Source: Candidatus Saccharimonadota bacterium (lineage in GTDB: Bacteria > Patescibacteriota > Saccharimonadia > Saccharimonadales > Saccharimonadaceae). From it: a DNA stretch of 13,475 nucleotides. This document shows, piece after piece, positions 1 through 5,753 of this stretch (the stretch's first letter is position 1; every line of letters starts with the position of its first letter). The notes beneath the pieces are model-generated. The model did no database searches. It saw only the letters and a list, made by a program, of their open reading frames with translations, and was not told where the DNA came from. The stretch lies in the NCBI GenBank assembly GCA_018064165.1, contig JAGOZV010000004.1, positions 1-13,475 on the forward strand, in the 5' to 3' direction. The position numbers were made by a program, and so were the translations under genes.

Positions 1-173
1 ATCAGAACCCTTTACGGGTGTTACCATCTGATTTCCAAAAGAAGATTTTCTTTTAGCACTTAATTTGTCGCTGTTACGCTGCGTTCGCGTTGGGGTCTAG
101 TTTTGTTTTTTACTTTCACACGCCAAACAATTTCTTCCCAAAACTCGTGGTTGATAGCCACTCAAACGTTTCT
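1..173 (-). ncRNA. T-box-like leader RNA (partial, runs off left edge)
   Basis: No ORF explains this stretch. Read on the minus strand, its 3' part forms two consecutive hairpins. The first is a 7-bp A-rich stem (54-48 with 43-37, loop 47-44), extendable to 9 bp with one G-U pair, and would be T-box stem III. The second has a lower helix AUCAGA/UCUGAU (32-27 with 6-1), a 7-nt one-sided bulge UGGUAAC (26-20), an upper helix ACCC/GGGU (19-16 with 10-7) and loop GUAAA. This is the layout of a T-box antiterminator or antisequestrator, whose bulge consensus is UGGNACC; six of seven bases agree, and UGGU would pair with a tRNA ending ACCA. Further upstream, hairpin GUGG/CCAC (161-158 with 150-147) exposes CUAUCAA, including AUC, and a helix 145-139/105-99 is possible. 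A classical stem I is not obvious. The regulated gene lies outside the window. Confidence 0.55.
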
Positions 174-179
174 AAAGAT

Positions 180-209
180 ATTATACCACTTCTAAATTAG
201 GTTAGGCAA
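180..209 (-). promoter_or_regulatory. Promoter of the T-box-like leader
   Basis: On the minus strand there is a perfect TATAAT at 185-180. A TTGCCT -35 box lies at 209-204, 18 nt upstream, and overlaps the stop codon of the VKOR gene. The predicted start is near A173. The leader is therefore probably transcribed independently of the ftsA-VKOR gene cluster that runs into it. Confidence 0.65.
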
Positions 210-831
210 ATAAATCTGCTCCGTATTTAAAAATAATCAAAGCTAAAATTGCTACGATAATAATAGCCATTGTTAAACGATCGTAATTATTTTGGATAAA
301 TTTCTCTGCTTCCTTTTGCCATTTTTGCGGTAAATACAGGTTATCTTCCCTGATATTGTACCTGAGTAAAGCAAAAAACATTACTGTCATTGCAATATAT
401 AGAAGGAAGCACCAAGGACAAATAACCTGAATAATAAAAATACTAACGTAAAGTAAGGCATAGGCAAAGATTAAACCTAGCGTATAACCAATTTGAGCCA
501 AAAACATAAATAATTTTGGAAACTTCGTGCCCATTAAGACTGCAACAGCAATTGTAATTACAACCGGCATTGTTATTAGTCCAATAAAGCTATTAGGAAA
601 GCCTAAAAGCTCGGCGCTTGGATGTAAAGCAACGCTTGCACAATTTATTACAGCGTTTATACTACAGCTTAGCGAAGCTTCTGGGTTAGCAGCTAAAATA
701 AGCGATTGAATTGAAAGCTCAAACGAAGCCAAAAGCCCTGCAATACCGCCAACAAGCATTGAGCCGAATATCCAGGCGTCATCTTTCTGATTTTTTTCTT
801 TGTTAAGCCAATTTTTAATTGTCTTGATCAT
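202..831 (-). CDS. Vitamin K epoxide reductase (VKOR) family protein
   Basis: Integral membrane thiol oxidoreductase. Bacterial VKOR homologs reoxidise a thioredoxin-like partner and pass electrons to quinone, driving disulfide formation outside the cytoplasmic membrane. The 209-residue protein shows about five hydrophobic segments (roughly 22-44, 84-101, 107-126, 128-155, 187-202). The active-site CPWC is at 138-141 inside a membrane helix. The loop cysteine pair C56 and C64 lies between the first two segments, and the conserved loop serine is S81. The ATG overlaps the upstream thioredoxin-like gene by 17 nt and is preceded by GAGG at 844-841. The two genes are thus co-translated and probably form a redox pair, replacing the fused thioredoxin domain seen in some cyanobacterial VKORs. 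A positively charged, cytosolic-looking N-terminus precedes the first helix. The family call is firm; the partnership is inferred. Confidence 0.88.
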   Translation of the reverse strand: MIKTIKNWLNKEKNQKDDAWIFGSMLVGGIAGLLASFELSIQSLILAANPEASLSCSINAVINCASVALHPSAELLGFPNSFIGLITMPVVITIAVAVLMGTKFPKLFMFLAQIGYTLGLIFAYALLYVSIFIIQVICPWCFLLYIAMTVMFFALLRYNIREDNLYLPQKWQKEAEKFIQNNYDRLTMAIIIVAILALIIFKYGADLFA

Positions 832-1081
832 AGTAAGATACCTCGTTCATTAACGGCAGATCAGTGCCTTTCCATATTTTAAGAACAGACCCGTCTGCAG
901 AAAGCGCCACAACGGATGGGTATTCTGCAATATCGTAAGAACGACAAAAATCTGCTCCATCTCTAGATTCTGGATCTATTATTTGCAACTTCTGACCAGC
1001 TCTTCTTTCATAGTCGCGCACATACTCTTCCACTGAACGGGTGTAATCTCTTCTTTCTGGACAAACAACTACAATTGGCAT
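815..1081 (-). CDS. Small thioredoxin-fold protein lacking CXXC
   Basis: An 88-residue protein with a beta-alpha-beta start, then a Y54-P55 step that looks like the cis-proline turn of thioredoxins, a beta hairpin (VVALSADGSVLKIW) and a terminal helix. The usual CXXC is absent: only C7, in VCPER after the first strand, occupies the active-site area, and a second cysteine (C46) sits elsewhere. It could be a monothiol redox or binding protein or a non-catalytic thioredoxin fold. No signal peptide is visible, so if it serves VKOR it is not an obvious extracytoplasmic partner. The start codon shares one base with the nrdR stop (TAATG), preceded by AAGGGG, which suggests translational coupling. 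The fold call rests on pattern recognition and is moderately certain; the function is not known. Confidence 0.6.
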   Translation of the reverse strand: MPIVVVCPERRDYTRSVEEYVRDYERRAGQKLQIIDPESRDGADFCRSYDIAEYPSVVALSADGSVLKIWKGTDLPLMNEVSYYDQDN

Positions 1082-1530
1082 TATTTCCCCTTACCTTTGT
1101 GCGCTTTTAAAGTAGTAACAAAATCGTCTAAAGTTTTAAAATCGTGATAAACACTAGCGAAGCGAACATAGGCTACTTCATTGCGCTCAGCTAATTCGTC
1201 TAGCACTAAATCGCCAATTTCTTTAGAGGTTACTTCACTTTCGCCTAACGCGTAAAGTTTATCTTCAACAGCAGTTATAATATTCTCGATTTCGTCGCTG
1301 CTAGAGAAAAACTTGCCAACAGATTTATCAACAGCTGAATTCAATTTATCGCGATCAAAAAGTTCACGAGTGCCACTTTTTTTAATAACAGCTAAATTCG
1401 GCTTTTCTGCTCGTTCGTATGTTGTGAATCTTACACCATCTGGTGTTTCACGACGACGCCTAATAGTTAACCCATCTGCGCCTTCACGAGATTCAATTAC
1501 CCTACTGTTGCTAAGGTCGAAACGTGGCAT
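1081..1530 (-). CDS. nrdR: NrdR-type transcriptional repressor without zinc-ribbon cysteines
   Basis: NrdR represses ribonucleotide reductase genes in response to dATP/ATP. It normally has an N-terminal Cys4 zinc ribbon that binds NrdR boxes, followed by an ATP-cone. Here the ATP-cone (about 48-137) is clear, with VIKKSGTRELFDRDKL at 48-63 and YVRFASVY at 121-128. The DNA-binding half keeps IRRRR (23-27) and RFTTYER (34-40). The two CXXC knuckles are replaced, the first by MPRFD and the second by ETPDG, and the protein contains no cysteine at all. The N-terminus cannot be extended, because the codon two upstream of the ATG is the ftsZ stop in the same frame. The 149-residue length is normal for the family. 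It lies 3 nt after ftsZ and overlaps the next gene by 1 nt, so it belongs to the ftsA-ftsZ operon. Confidence 0.9.
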   Translation of the reverse strand: MPRFDLSNSRVIESREGADGLTIRRRRETPDGVRFTTYERAEKPNLAVIKKSGTRELFDRDKLNSAVDKSVGKFFSSSDEIENIITAVEDKLYALGESEVTSKEIGDLVLDELAERNEVAYVRFASVYHDFKTLDDFVTTLKAHKGKGK

Positions 1531-1533
1531 GAT

Positions 1534-2718
1534 TTAATCTTTCTTCTTTTTGCGACGGCGAAGGAAAGCTGGTGTGTCAGATTCATCATCTTCTTCTGGC
1601 TGAGCCCAAATGTTTTCTGGCTGAGTGTCGTCGGTGAAATCGTTTTTAGCTTCAGTTTGATCGAGGTTAAGATCTATTGAACTAACTTCATCGGCGGTTA
1701 CCGAGCCGTATGTACTTTCAGGAGATTTCTCTGATTCTTCGTTGGCTTGTTCGTAAAAATAAGCAGAGTCAAAGCCAGTAGCAATAACAGTAATAATTAT
1801 TTCATCTTCCATATCTGGTCGAAGAGTTGCACCAAAAATTATATTGGCGTCCGGCGAAACAGCACCTGTAATTATTTCGGCGGCTTCTTGAATTTCGCTC
1901 ATGCTCATATCGTAACCACCAGTAACGTTGAATAGAACACCCTTAGCGCCATCTATAGACACTTCAATTAATGGAGATTCAATAGCTTGTTGAGCGGCCT
2001 GAACAGCACGATTTTCACCGCTGGCACGCCCAATTCCCATAAGAGCCGACCCGGCATTGCTAATAATAGCTTTAACATCGGCAAAGTCTAGATTAATTAA
2101 ACCATGTTCTGTAATAAGTTCAGATATTCCTTGCACACCTTGGCGCAAAACATCATCGGCAATTTTAAATGTCTCTAGAAGAGGCGTACGTTTATCTATG
2201 GTATGGAGCAAACGATCGTTTGGAATTGTAATTAAAGTGTCTACATTTCGGCCCAGATTTAAAATTGCACCATCGGCATTTTTACGACGTTTTTCGCCCT
2301 CGAAACTGAATGGCCTTGTTGCCACACCAATTACTAGTATGCCCATTTCGCGCGCAATTTCAGCCACTACGTAGCCTGCACCCGAACCAGTTCCACCACC
2401 AGCGCCAATAGTAACAAAAATTAAGTCGGCACCCTTTAAAGCTTCTTTAATATCTTCTTTGGATTCATTCGCAGCAGCCTCGCCCACCGAAGGGTCTGCC
2501 CCTGCGCCTAATCCACGAGTAGTTTCGCCGCCAATATGTAATTTAACATCGGCTTTGCTGTTATGAAGGGCCTGCGCATCGGTATTAATTGCAATAAATT
2601 GAACACCAGAAAGTCCCGCCTCTTTCATGCGGTTAACGGCCGCTCCGCCGGCTCCACCAACACCAACAACTTTGATGCTAGCAAATGTTTGAATATCACT
2701 CGGTTTTACTTCTGGCAT
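1534..2718 (-). CDS. ftsZ: Cell division GTPase FtsZ
   Basis: Tubulin-like GTPase that polymerises into the Z ring at mid-cell. The 394-residue protein has the nucleotide-binding core from about residue 14, NTDAQ at 45-49, the tubulin signature GGGTGSG at 107-113 and the T7 synergy loop NLDFADVKAI at 209-218, with D211 and D214 completing the GTPase site of the neighbouring subunit. A C-terminal domain runs to about 320, followed by an acidic linker of about 60 residues. The conserved tail peptide DTPAFLRRR (381-389) would bind FtsA, and it ends in a run of lysines. The ATG has a strong SD (GGAGAGG, 2733-2727) at 8-nt spacing. It follows ftsA by 46 nt, which contain their own promoter. Length and motifs are complete. 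Confidence 0.98.
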   Translation of the reverse strand: MPEVKPSDIQTFASIKVVGVGGAGGAAVNRMKEAGLSGVQFIAINTDAQALHNSKADVKLHIGGETTRGLGAGADPSVGEAAANESKEDIKEALKGADLIFVTIGAGGGTGSGAGYVVAEIAREMGILVIGVATRPFSFEGEKRRKNADGAILNLGRNVDTLITIPNDRLLHTIDKRTPLLETFKIADDVLRQGVQGISELITEHGLINLDFADVKAIISNAGSALMGIGRASGENRAVQAAQQAIESPLIEVSIDGAKGVLFNVTGGYDMSMSEIQEAAEIITGAVSPDANIIFGATLRPDMEDEIIITVIATGFDSAYFYEQANEESEKSPESTYGSVTADEVSSIDLNLDQTEAKNDFTDDTQPENIWAQPEEDDESDTPAFLRRRKKKKD

Positions 2719-2752
2719 TTTTTAGACCTCTCCATTCATATCTTTCTTCTCT

Positions 2753-2761
2753 ATTATATCA
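2753..2761 (-). promoter_or_regulatory. Extended -10 promoter of ftsZ
   Basis: Minus-strand TGATATAAT (2761-2753) is a TGn extension plus a perfect TATAAT, just past the ftsA stop. No good -35 box is seen, which fits extended -10 promoters. The predicted start near 2746 gives a leader of about 28 nt that contains the ftsZ SD. It would let ftsZ-nrdR be made in excess over ftsA. Confidence 0.55.
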
Positions 2762-2764
2762 AAT

Positions 2765-3997
2765 TTATACACGAAATTTTTTCATAATTTTATTGAATAC
2801 ACCATTTTTTGAGCCCTCTGTCTTAAAAGAGGATTTTTTGTGGTTATTTTTAATAGCGCTGTTGTCGATTAGCATTAAGCCGAAGGCACTAGCGTACTCG
2901 GGGGTATTATATTCTTCACCAACACCACTGTACTCTGGTAGCACACCTACACGCGCCGACAAGTTCAAAGCATTTTTAGTATAATCTACCAGCCCTTTTA
3001 AGTCGGCACTCCCACCAGTTAAAACTATTCCATTTGGCAAGCGACCGGCCCTTCCAGCTTTTTTAAGTTCGTTTTGTATATGTTCGTAAAGCTCTTCAAG
3101 ACGCGCTTCTACAATATCATCTATTTCACTAGTTTGAAAACTATAAATTTTATCTCCATCTTTTATGCTAATCCCTGAATCTTCTTTACGCCTTAAAGCA
3201 CTTGCATGTTCAATTTTAAGTTTTTCTGCAATTTGAGGATCGGTTTTTAGGCCAATAGCTAAATCGTTTGTAAGATTTATTCCTCCTATAGGAATAATTC
3301 CTACGTATTGTAAATCGCCATCCTCATAAACAACAACATTGGTTGTAGCGCCACCAATATCTACTACCGCGACCCCGTTTTCTTTTTGTGATTCGTTTAA
3401 AACGGCTTCAGCTGCCGCGATACCAGAGACGATAATGTTTGAAGGCACAAGCTGCAAACTATCAGACACTTTACGTAAGTTCTCAATATACGGAGTTAAC
3501 GCCGATACAACATGAGCATTTACCTCTAAACGAGTTCCTGTCATTCCAACAGGGTCTTTTATACCGTCTTGACCATCTAGTTTATATGCATGAGGAATAA
3601 CGCCCAAAATTTCACGATTTGCAGGAACTTTTCCAATAGTTGCGACATCTTTCAATCGTTCTATATCTTCGTGCGTAATTTCGTGATCTACGTTCCCGGC
3701 TGCAATCATTCCATCGGTTTTTGTGGTAAGAATATGAGCACCATTTATACTTATAGTGGCGTCGTCTATTTTATGGCCACTAATTCGTTCTACTTCGCCC
3801 AAGGCTTCATCGGTAGCCTGGCTAGGTCCAACAAGGTTAACGACAACACCTTTTCTAAGACCACTATTAGGAACTTTTGAAACCCCTACTATGGTTATAA
3901 TGGGTGAATTATTTTCGTATTCAATTTGCCCAACAACGATACGAACTGCCGTTGTGCCAATGTCTATACCTACTGCGTATTTAGAACTTTCTTGCAT
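2765..3997 (-). CDS. ftsA: Cell division actin-like ATPase FtsA
   Basis: Actin-fold protein that tethers FtsZ filaments to the membrane and recruits later division proteins. With the ATG at 3997 it is 410 residues. The phosphate-1 motif is GIDIGTTAVR (10-19), the phosphate-2 motif is VVDIGGATTN (211-220) and the adenosine motif is VLTGGS (325-330). The FtsA-specific 1C domain lies around 85-165. The C-terminus NGVFNKIMKKFRV (398-410) is a short amphipathic, basic segment of the kind that binds the membrane. An in-frame TTG at 4033 would add 12 residues, but it lies within the -35 box of a strong promoter whose predicted start is the A of the 3997 ATG, so the shorter form is preferred. The gene lies 46 nt after map and 46 nt before ftsZ. 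Confidence 0.95.
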   Translation of the reverse strand: MQESSKYAVGIDIGTTAVRIVVGQIEYENNSPIITIVGVSKVPNSGLRKGVVVNLVGPSQATDEALGEVERISGHKIDDATISINGAHILTTKTDGMIAAGNVDHEITHEDIERLKDVATIGKVPANREILGVIPHAYKLDGQDGIKDPVGMTGTRLEVNAHVVSALTPYIENLRKVSDSLQLVPSNIIVSGIAAAEAVLNESQKENGVAVVDIGGATTNVVVYEDGDLQYVGIIPIGGINLTNDLAIGLKTDPQIAEKLKIEHASALRRKEDSGISIKDGDKIYSFQTSEIDDIVEARLEELYEHIQNELKKAGRAGRLPNGIVLTGGSADLKGLVDYTKNALNLSARVGVLPEYSGVGEEYNTPEYASAFGLMLIDNSAIKNNHKKSSFKTEGSKNGVFNKIMKKFRV

Positions 3998-4033
3998 ATG
4001 GTCATTATACAGGTTATGCCTTAGTTTTGGCAA
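3997..4033 (-). promoter_or_regulatory. ftsA promoter predicting a leaderless mRNA
   Basis: On the minus strand TTGCCA (4033-4028), an 18-nt spacer and a perfect TATAAT (4009-4004) precede ftsA. Six bases separate the -10 box from the ATG, so the usual start site falls on the A of that ATG (3997). There is then no room for a 5' leader or Shine-Dalgarno site. The promoter lies in the short gap downstream of map. Confidence 0.7.
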
Positions 4034-4043
4034 GATACCAATA

Positions 4044-4823
4044 TTATAGTTGTGTTAAAATTTCCACGCCGTCTTCTGTTATTAAAACTGTATGTTCAAA
4101 ATGAGCACACAAAGAATTATCTTTACTATAAATTGTCCAATCGTCGTTCTTGTCTTGTTTTATGCGACCATTACCTAAAGTGGCCATAGGCTCAATGGCA
4201 ATCGTGTCGCCGGCCTTTAGTATGGAGCCGGTCCCTTTTCTTCCATAATTTGGTACATCTGGTGGCATGTGCATTTCTTGGCCAACGCCATGACCAATTA
4301 GTTCGGTAACAACCCCTAGTTTTCCTTCAACTAGAACTTTTTCAACAGCTGCTCCGATATCTCCGGTAGTTGTTCCTGTTCCTTTTATGGCGTCAATTCC
4401 GGCGTATAAACTGCGCTCTGTAACGTGCAACAGGTGCTTAGCTGCACCTTTTGGCTGTTCGCCCACTACCATAGTGAAAGCAGAATCAACCTTCATTTTT
4501 TTATAAGTTATTACCATGTCAAAACTCGCAACATCACCAGCTTCAAATGGTCGATCTTTTGGAATACTATGAACTAATTCATCATTAACACTTATGCAAA
4601 TTGTTCCAGGAAAATTTGGCACGGGCTCTAAGTATGTAGGTGTAGCGCCGTGTTTTAAAACCTGTTTATTAACCCATGCATCCACTTCTTTTTCTGTCAT
4701 TCCTGGTTTTACATAATTTTTTAAATCATAAAAAATTTGTGCTAAAATTTTTCCGCCTTCTCTCATTGCTTGAATTTGATCTGGCGTGTTAGGCTGGATG
4801 ACCCCTTCTTGATGACGAGACAT
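4044..4823 (-). CDS. map: Methionine aminopeptidase, type I
   Basis: Removes the N-terminal methionine from new proteins after deformylation, in the cytosol. The 259-residue pita-bread protein keeps all expected metal ligands and catalytic residues: H85 (LVHSIP), D102 (SFD), D113 (KVDS), H178 (GHGVG), H185 (EMHMPP), E211 (IEPM) and E243 (HFEHT). It has no N-terminal zinc-finger extension. The ATG directly follows the adk stop (TAAATG), and a GGAGG 8 nt upstream inside adk provides the SD, so the pair is coupled as in many ribosomal-protein operons. Here, however, the flanking secY and infA are absent. It works in the same pathway as def and fmt, encoded further right in this window. Confidence 0.97.
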   Translation of the reverse strand: MSRHQEGVIQPNTPDQIQAMREGGKILAQIFYDLKNYVKPGMTEKEVDAWVNKQVLKHGATPTYLEPVPNFPGTICISVNDELVHSIPKDRPFEAGDVASFDMVITYKKMKVDSAFTMVVGEQPKGAAKHLLHVTERSLYAGIDAIKGTGTTTGDIGAAVEKVLVEGKLGVVTELIGHGVGQEMHMPPDVPNYGRKGTGSILKAGDTIAIEPMATLGNGRIKQDKNDDWTIYSKDNSLCAHFEHTVLITEDGVEILTQL

Positions 4824-5381
4824 TTAATTTGCCTCCGCTTTTAAGCCGTAGGCCTCTAGCTCTTCCACGATACGATCGTGCACTTGGCCAATCGTTCCAA
4901 CACCGTCTATATGAGCAATATTTATATTTTGATCAGTAAAATAGCTTAAAATGGGGTACATTTCTTTACGATAAATATTCAATCTTTCTTCAATCGCTTC
5001 CGGCACGTCATCCACCCTACCGCGAAGAGATAGACGCTTCAAAAGCTCGGACTTAGGCACTTCAAGAACAATGACCAAAGCAATATCTCTACCATGATGA
5101 CTTTTGTTATCGACGAGCCATTTTGCTTGAGTCATCTCTCGTGGATAACCATCTAAAATTAAATGCTTAATGTCGCTTGCCTTTTCAATTGCGTGACCCA
5201 CTAGCTTATTGGTTGTTTCTACCGGCACTAGCTTGCCTGTGCTCATTATTCTATGTAGTTCTTCGTCTTTGCTGTCTCGTAGTAGCTGACCAGCACTTAA
5301 CCAACGCCAACCATGTCTAGCCGAAAGCAACTGACCTTGCACACTTTTACCTGAACCGGCCGGGCCAAAAAAAATTATCAT
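4824..5381 (-). CDS. adk: Adenylate kinase, short form
   Basis: Catalyses ATP + AMP to 2 ADP in the cytosol. The 185-residue protein has the P-loop GPAGSGKS (6-13), the AMP-site motif DGYPR (77-81), and R120-G-R followed by DD (124-125), with R133 and R138 in the expected arginine positions. The LID region between the R-G-R motif and the DD is minimal, with no cysteine zinc knuckle, so this is the short adenylate kinase type (typical enzymes with a long LID are near 215 residues). A UMP/CMP-kinase-like specificity cannot be excluded, but linkage to map supports adk. The start has a strong SD (GGGAGAGGTGA next to the ATG). It is first in the adk-map pair. Confidence 0.93.
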   Translation of the reverse strand: MIIFFGPAGSGKSVQGQLLSARHGWRWLSAGQLLRDSKDEELHRIMSTGKLVPVETTNKLVGHAIEKASDIKHLILDGYPREMTQAKWLVDNKSHHGRDIALVIVLEVPKSELLKRLSLRGRVDDVPEAIEERLNIYRKEMYPILSYFTDQNINIAHIDGVGTIGQVHDRIVEELEAYGLKAEAN

Positions 5382-5401
5382 TCACCTCTCCCTATTTTTT
5401 A

Positions 5402-5410
5402 ATTTTATCA
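5402..5410 (-). promoter_or_regulatory. Extended -10 promoter of adk-map
   Basis: Minus-strand TGATAAAAT (5410-5402) fits a TGn-extended -10 box. No convincing -35 box lies 16-18 nt upstream. The predicted start near 5395 gives a leader of about 14 nt that contains only the SD of adk. Confidence 0.45.
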
Positions 5411-5422
5411 CTTAAATTGCAA

Positions 5423-5458
5423 AACGCTTCCGTGCGCCAAATTTTAGCTGGAAGCGTT
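5423..5458 (-). terminator. Probable terminator after rpsU
   Basis: A perfect 9-bp inverted repeat AACGCTTCC/GGAAGCGTT (5423-5431 and 5450-5458) has an 18-nt loop. On the minus strand, downstream of rpsU, it leads into a short T-rich run (TTTTGCAATTT). The long loop and modest T run make it a mediocre intrinsic terminator. A protein or RNA element controlling adk is an alternative. Confidence 0.45.
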
Positions 5459-5462
5459 CGTT

Positions 5463-5483
5463 ATGTTTCAATTTTTGAAACGT
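5463..5483. repeat. Hairpin GTTTCAA-TTT-TTGAAAC
   Basis: A perfect 7-bp inverted repeat with a 3-nt loop (5465-5471 and 5475-5481), extendable to 9 bp with one G-T pair. It starts 8 nt past the rpsU stop and precedes the larger inverted repeat. It could help terminate or stabilise the 3' end of the rpsU transcript; no T run follows on the minus strand. Confidence 0.4.
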
Positions 5484-5490
5484 TAAAATA

Positions 5491-5706
5491 TTAGCGAATT
5501 CCCATTTTGGTGTTAGCTAATTTTTCTGCTTTTCTTTCACGCCTAATAATTGCTTTTTTGCGACGCTCGGTTTTACTTAGTGGTTTACTAAAACGCATGT
5601 TGCCTTTAGCTTCTGCTAAAACTCCACTTTGCAAAACTTTTCGGTTAAAACGACGAATTAAATTTTCGTTCGCTTCATTCTCGTGTTTTCTTGTTACTTG
5701 TACCAT
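5491..5706 (-). CDS. rpsU: Small ribosomal subunit protein bS21
   Basis: A 71-residue, very basic protein of the 30S subunit, placed near the anti-Shine-Dalgarno end of 16S rRNA. The N-terminal half has the family pattern ENLIRRFNRKVLQSGVL (14-30), followed by a long arginine- and lysine-rich helix (KTERRKKAIIRRERKAEKLA, 45-64). Length and composition are normal. The ATG follows a strong promoter by only a few bases, so the mRNA should be nearly leaderless. This is interesting because bS21 itself affects SD-dependent initiation in other bacteria. The gene stands alone between recJ and adk, with inverted repeats behind it. Confidence 0.95.
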   Translation of the reverse strand: MVQVTRKHENEANENLIRRFNRKVLQSGVLAEAKGNMRFSKPLSKTERRKKAIIRRERKAEKLANTKMGIR

Positions 5707-5716
5707 ATCGCTAGTT

Positions 5717-5745
5717 ATTGTACCAGATTAAGACGCTCATAGCAA
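5717..5745 (-). promoter_or_regulatory. rpsU promoter
   Basis: Minus-strand TTGCTA (5745-5740), a 17-nt spacer and TACAAT (5722-5717), with a TGG extension directly before the -10 box. The predicted start at C5710 or G5709 leaves a leader of only 3-4 nt before the ATG at 5706, without an SD. Confidence 0.65.
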
Positions 5746-5753
5746 GCAGTTTT

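Noticed and set aside
1..173. tmRNA, RNase P RNA or SRP RNA in the left-edge structured region
   Set aside because: On the plus strand a GCC-AAA-CAA reading frame ending TGA-TAG looked like a tmRNA tag. The peptide does not end in an ALAA-type tag and no tRNA-like ends are present. The conserved cores of RNase P and SRP RNA were not found, and the promoter and hairpins make sense only on the minus strand.
3998..4033. TTG start adding 12 residues to FtsA
   Set aside because: The extra residues do not look like FtsA, and the TTG is part of the -35 box of a strong promoter whose start coincides with the ATG at 3997.
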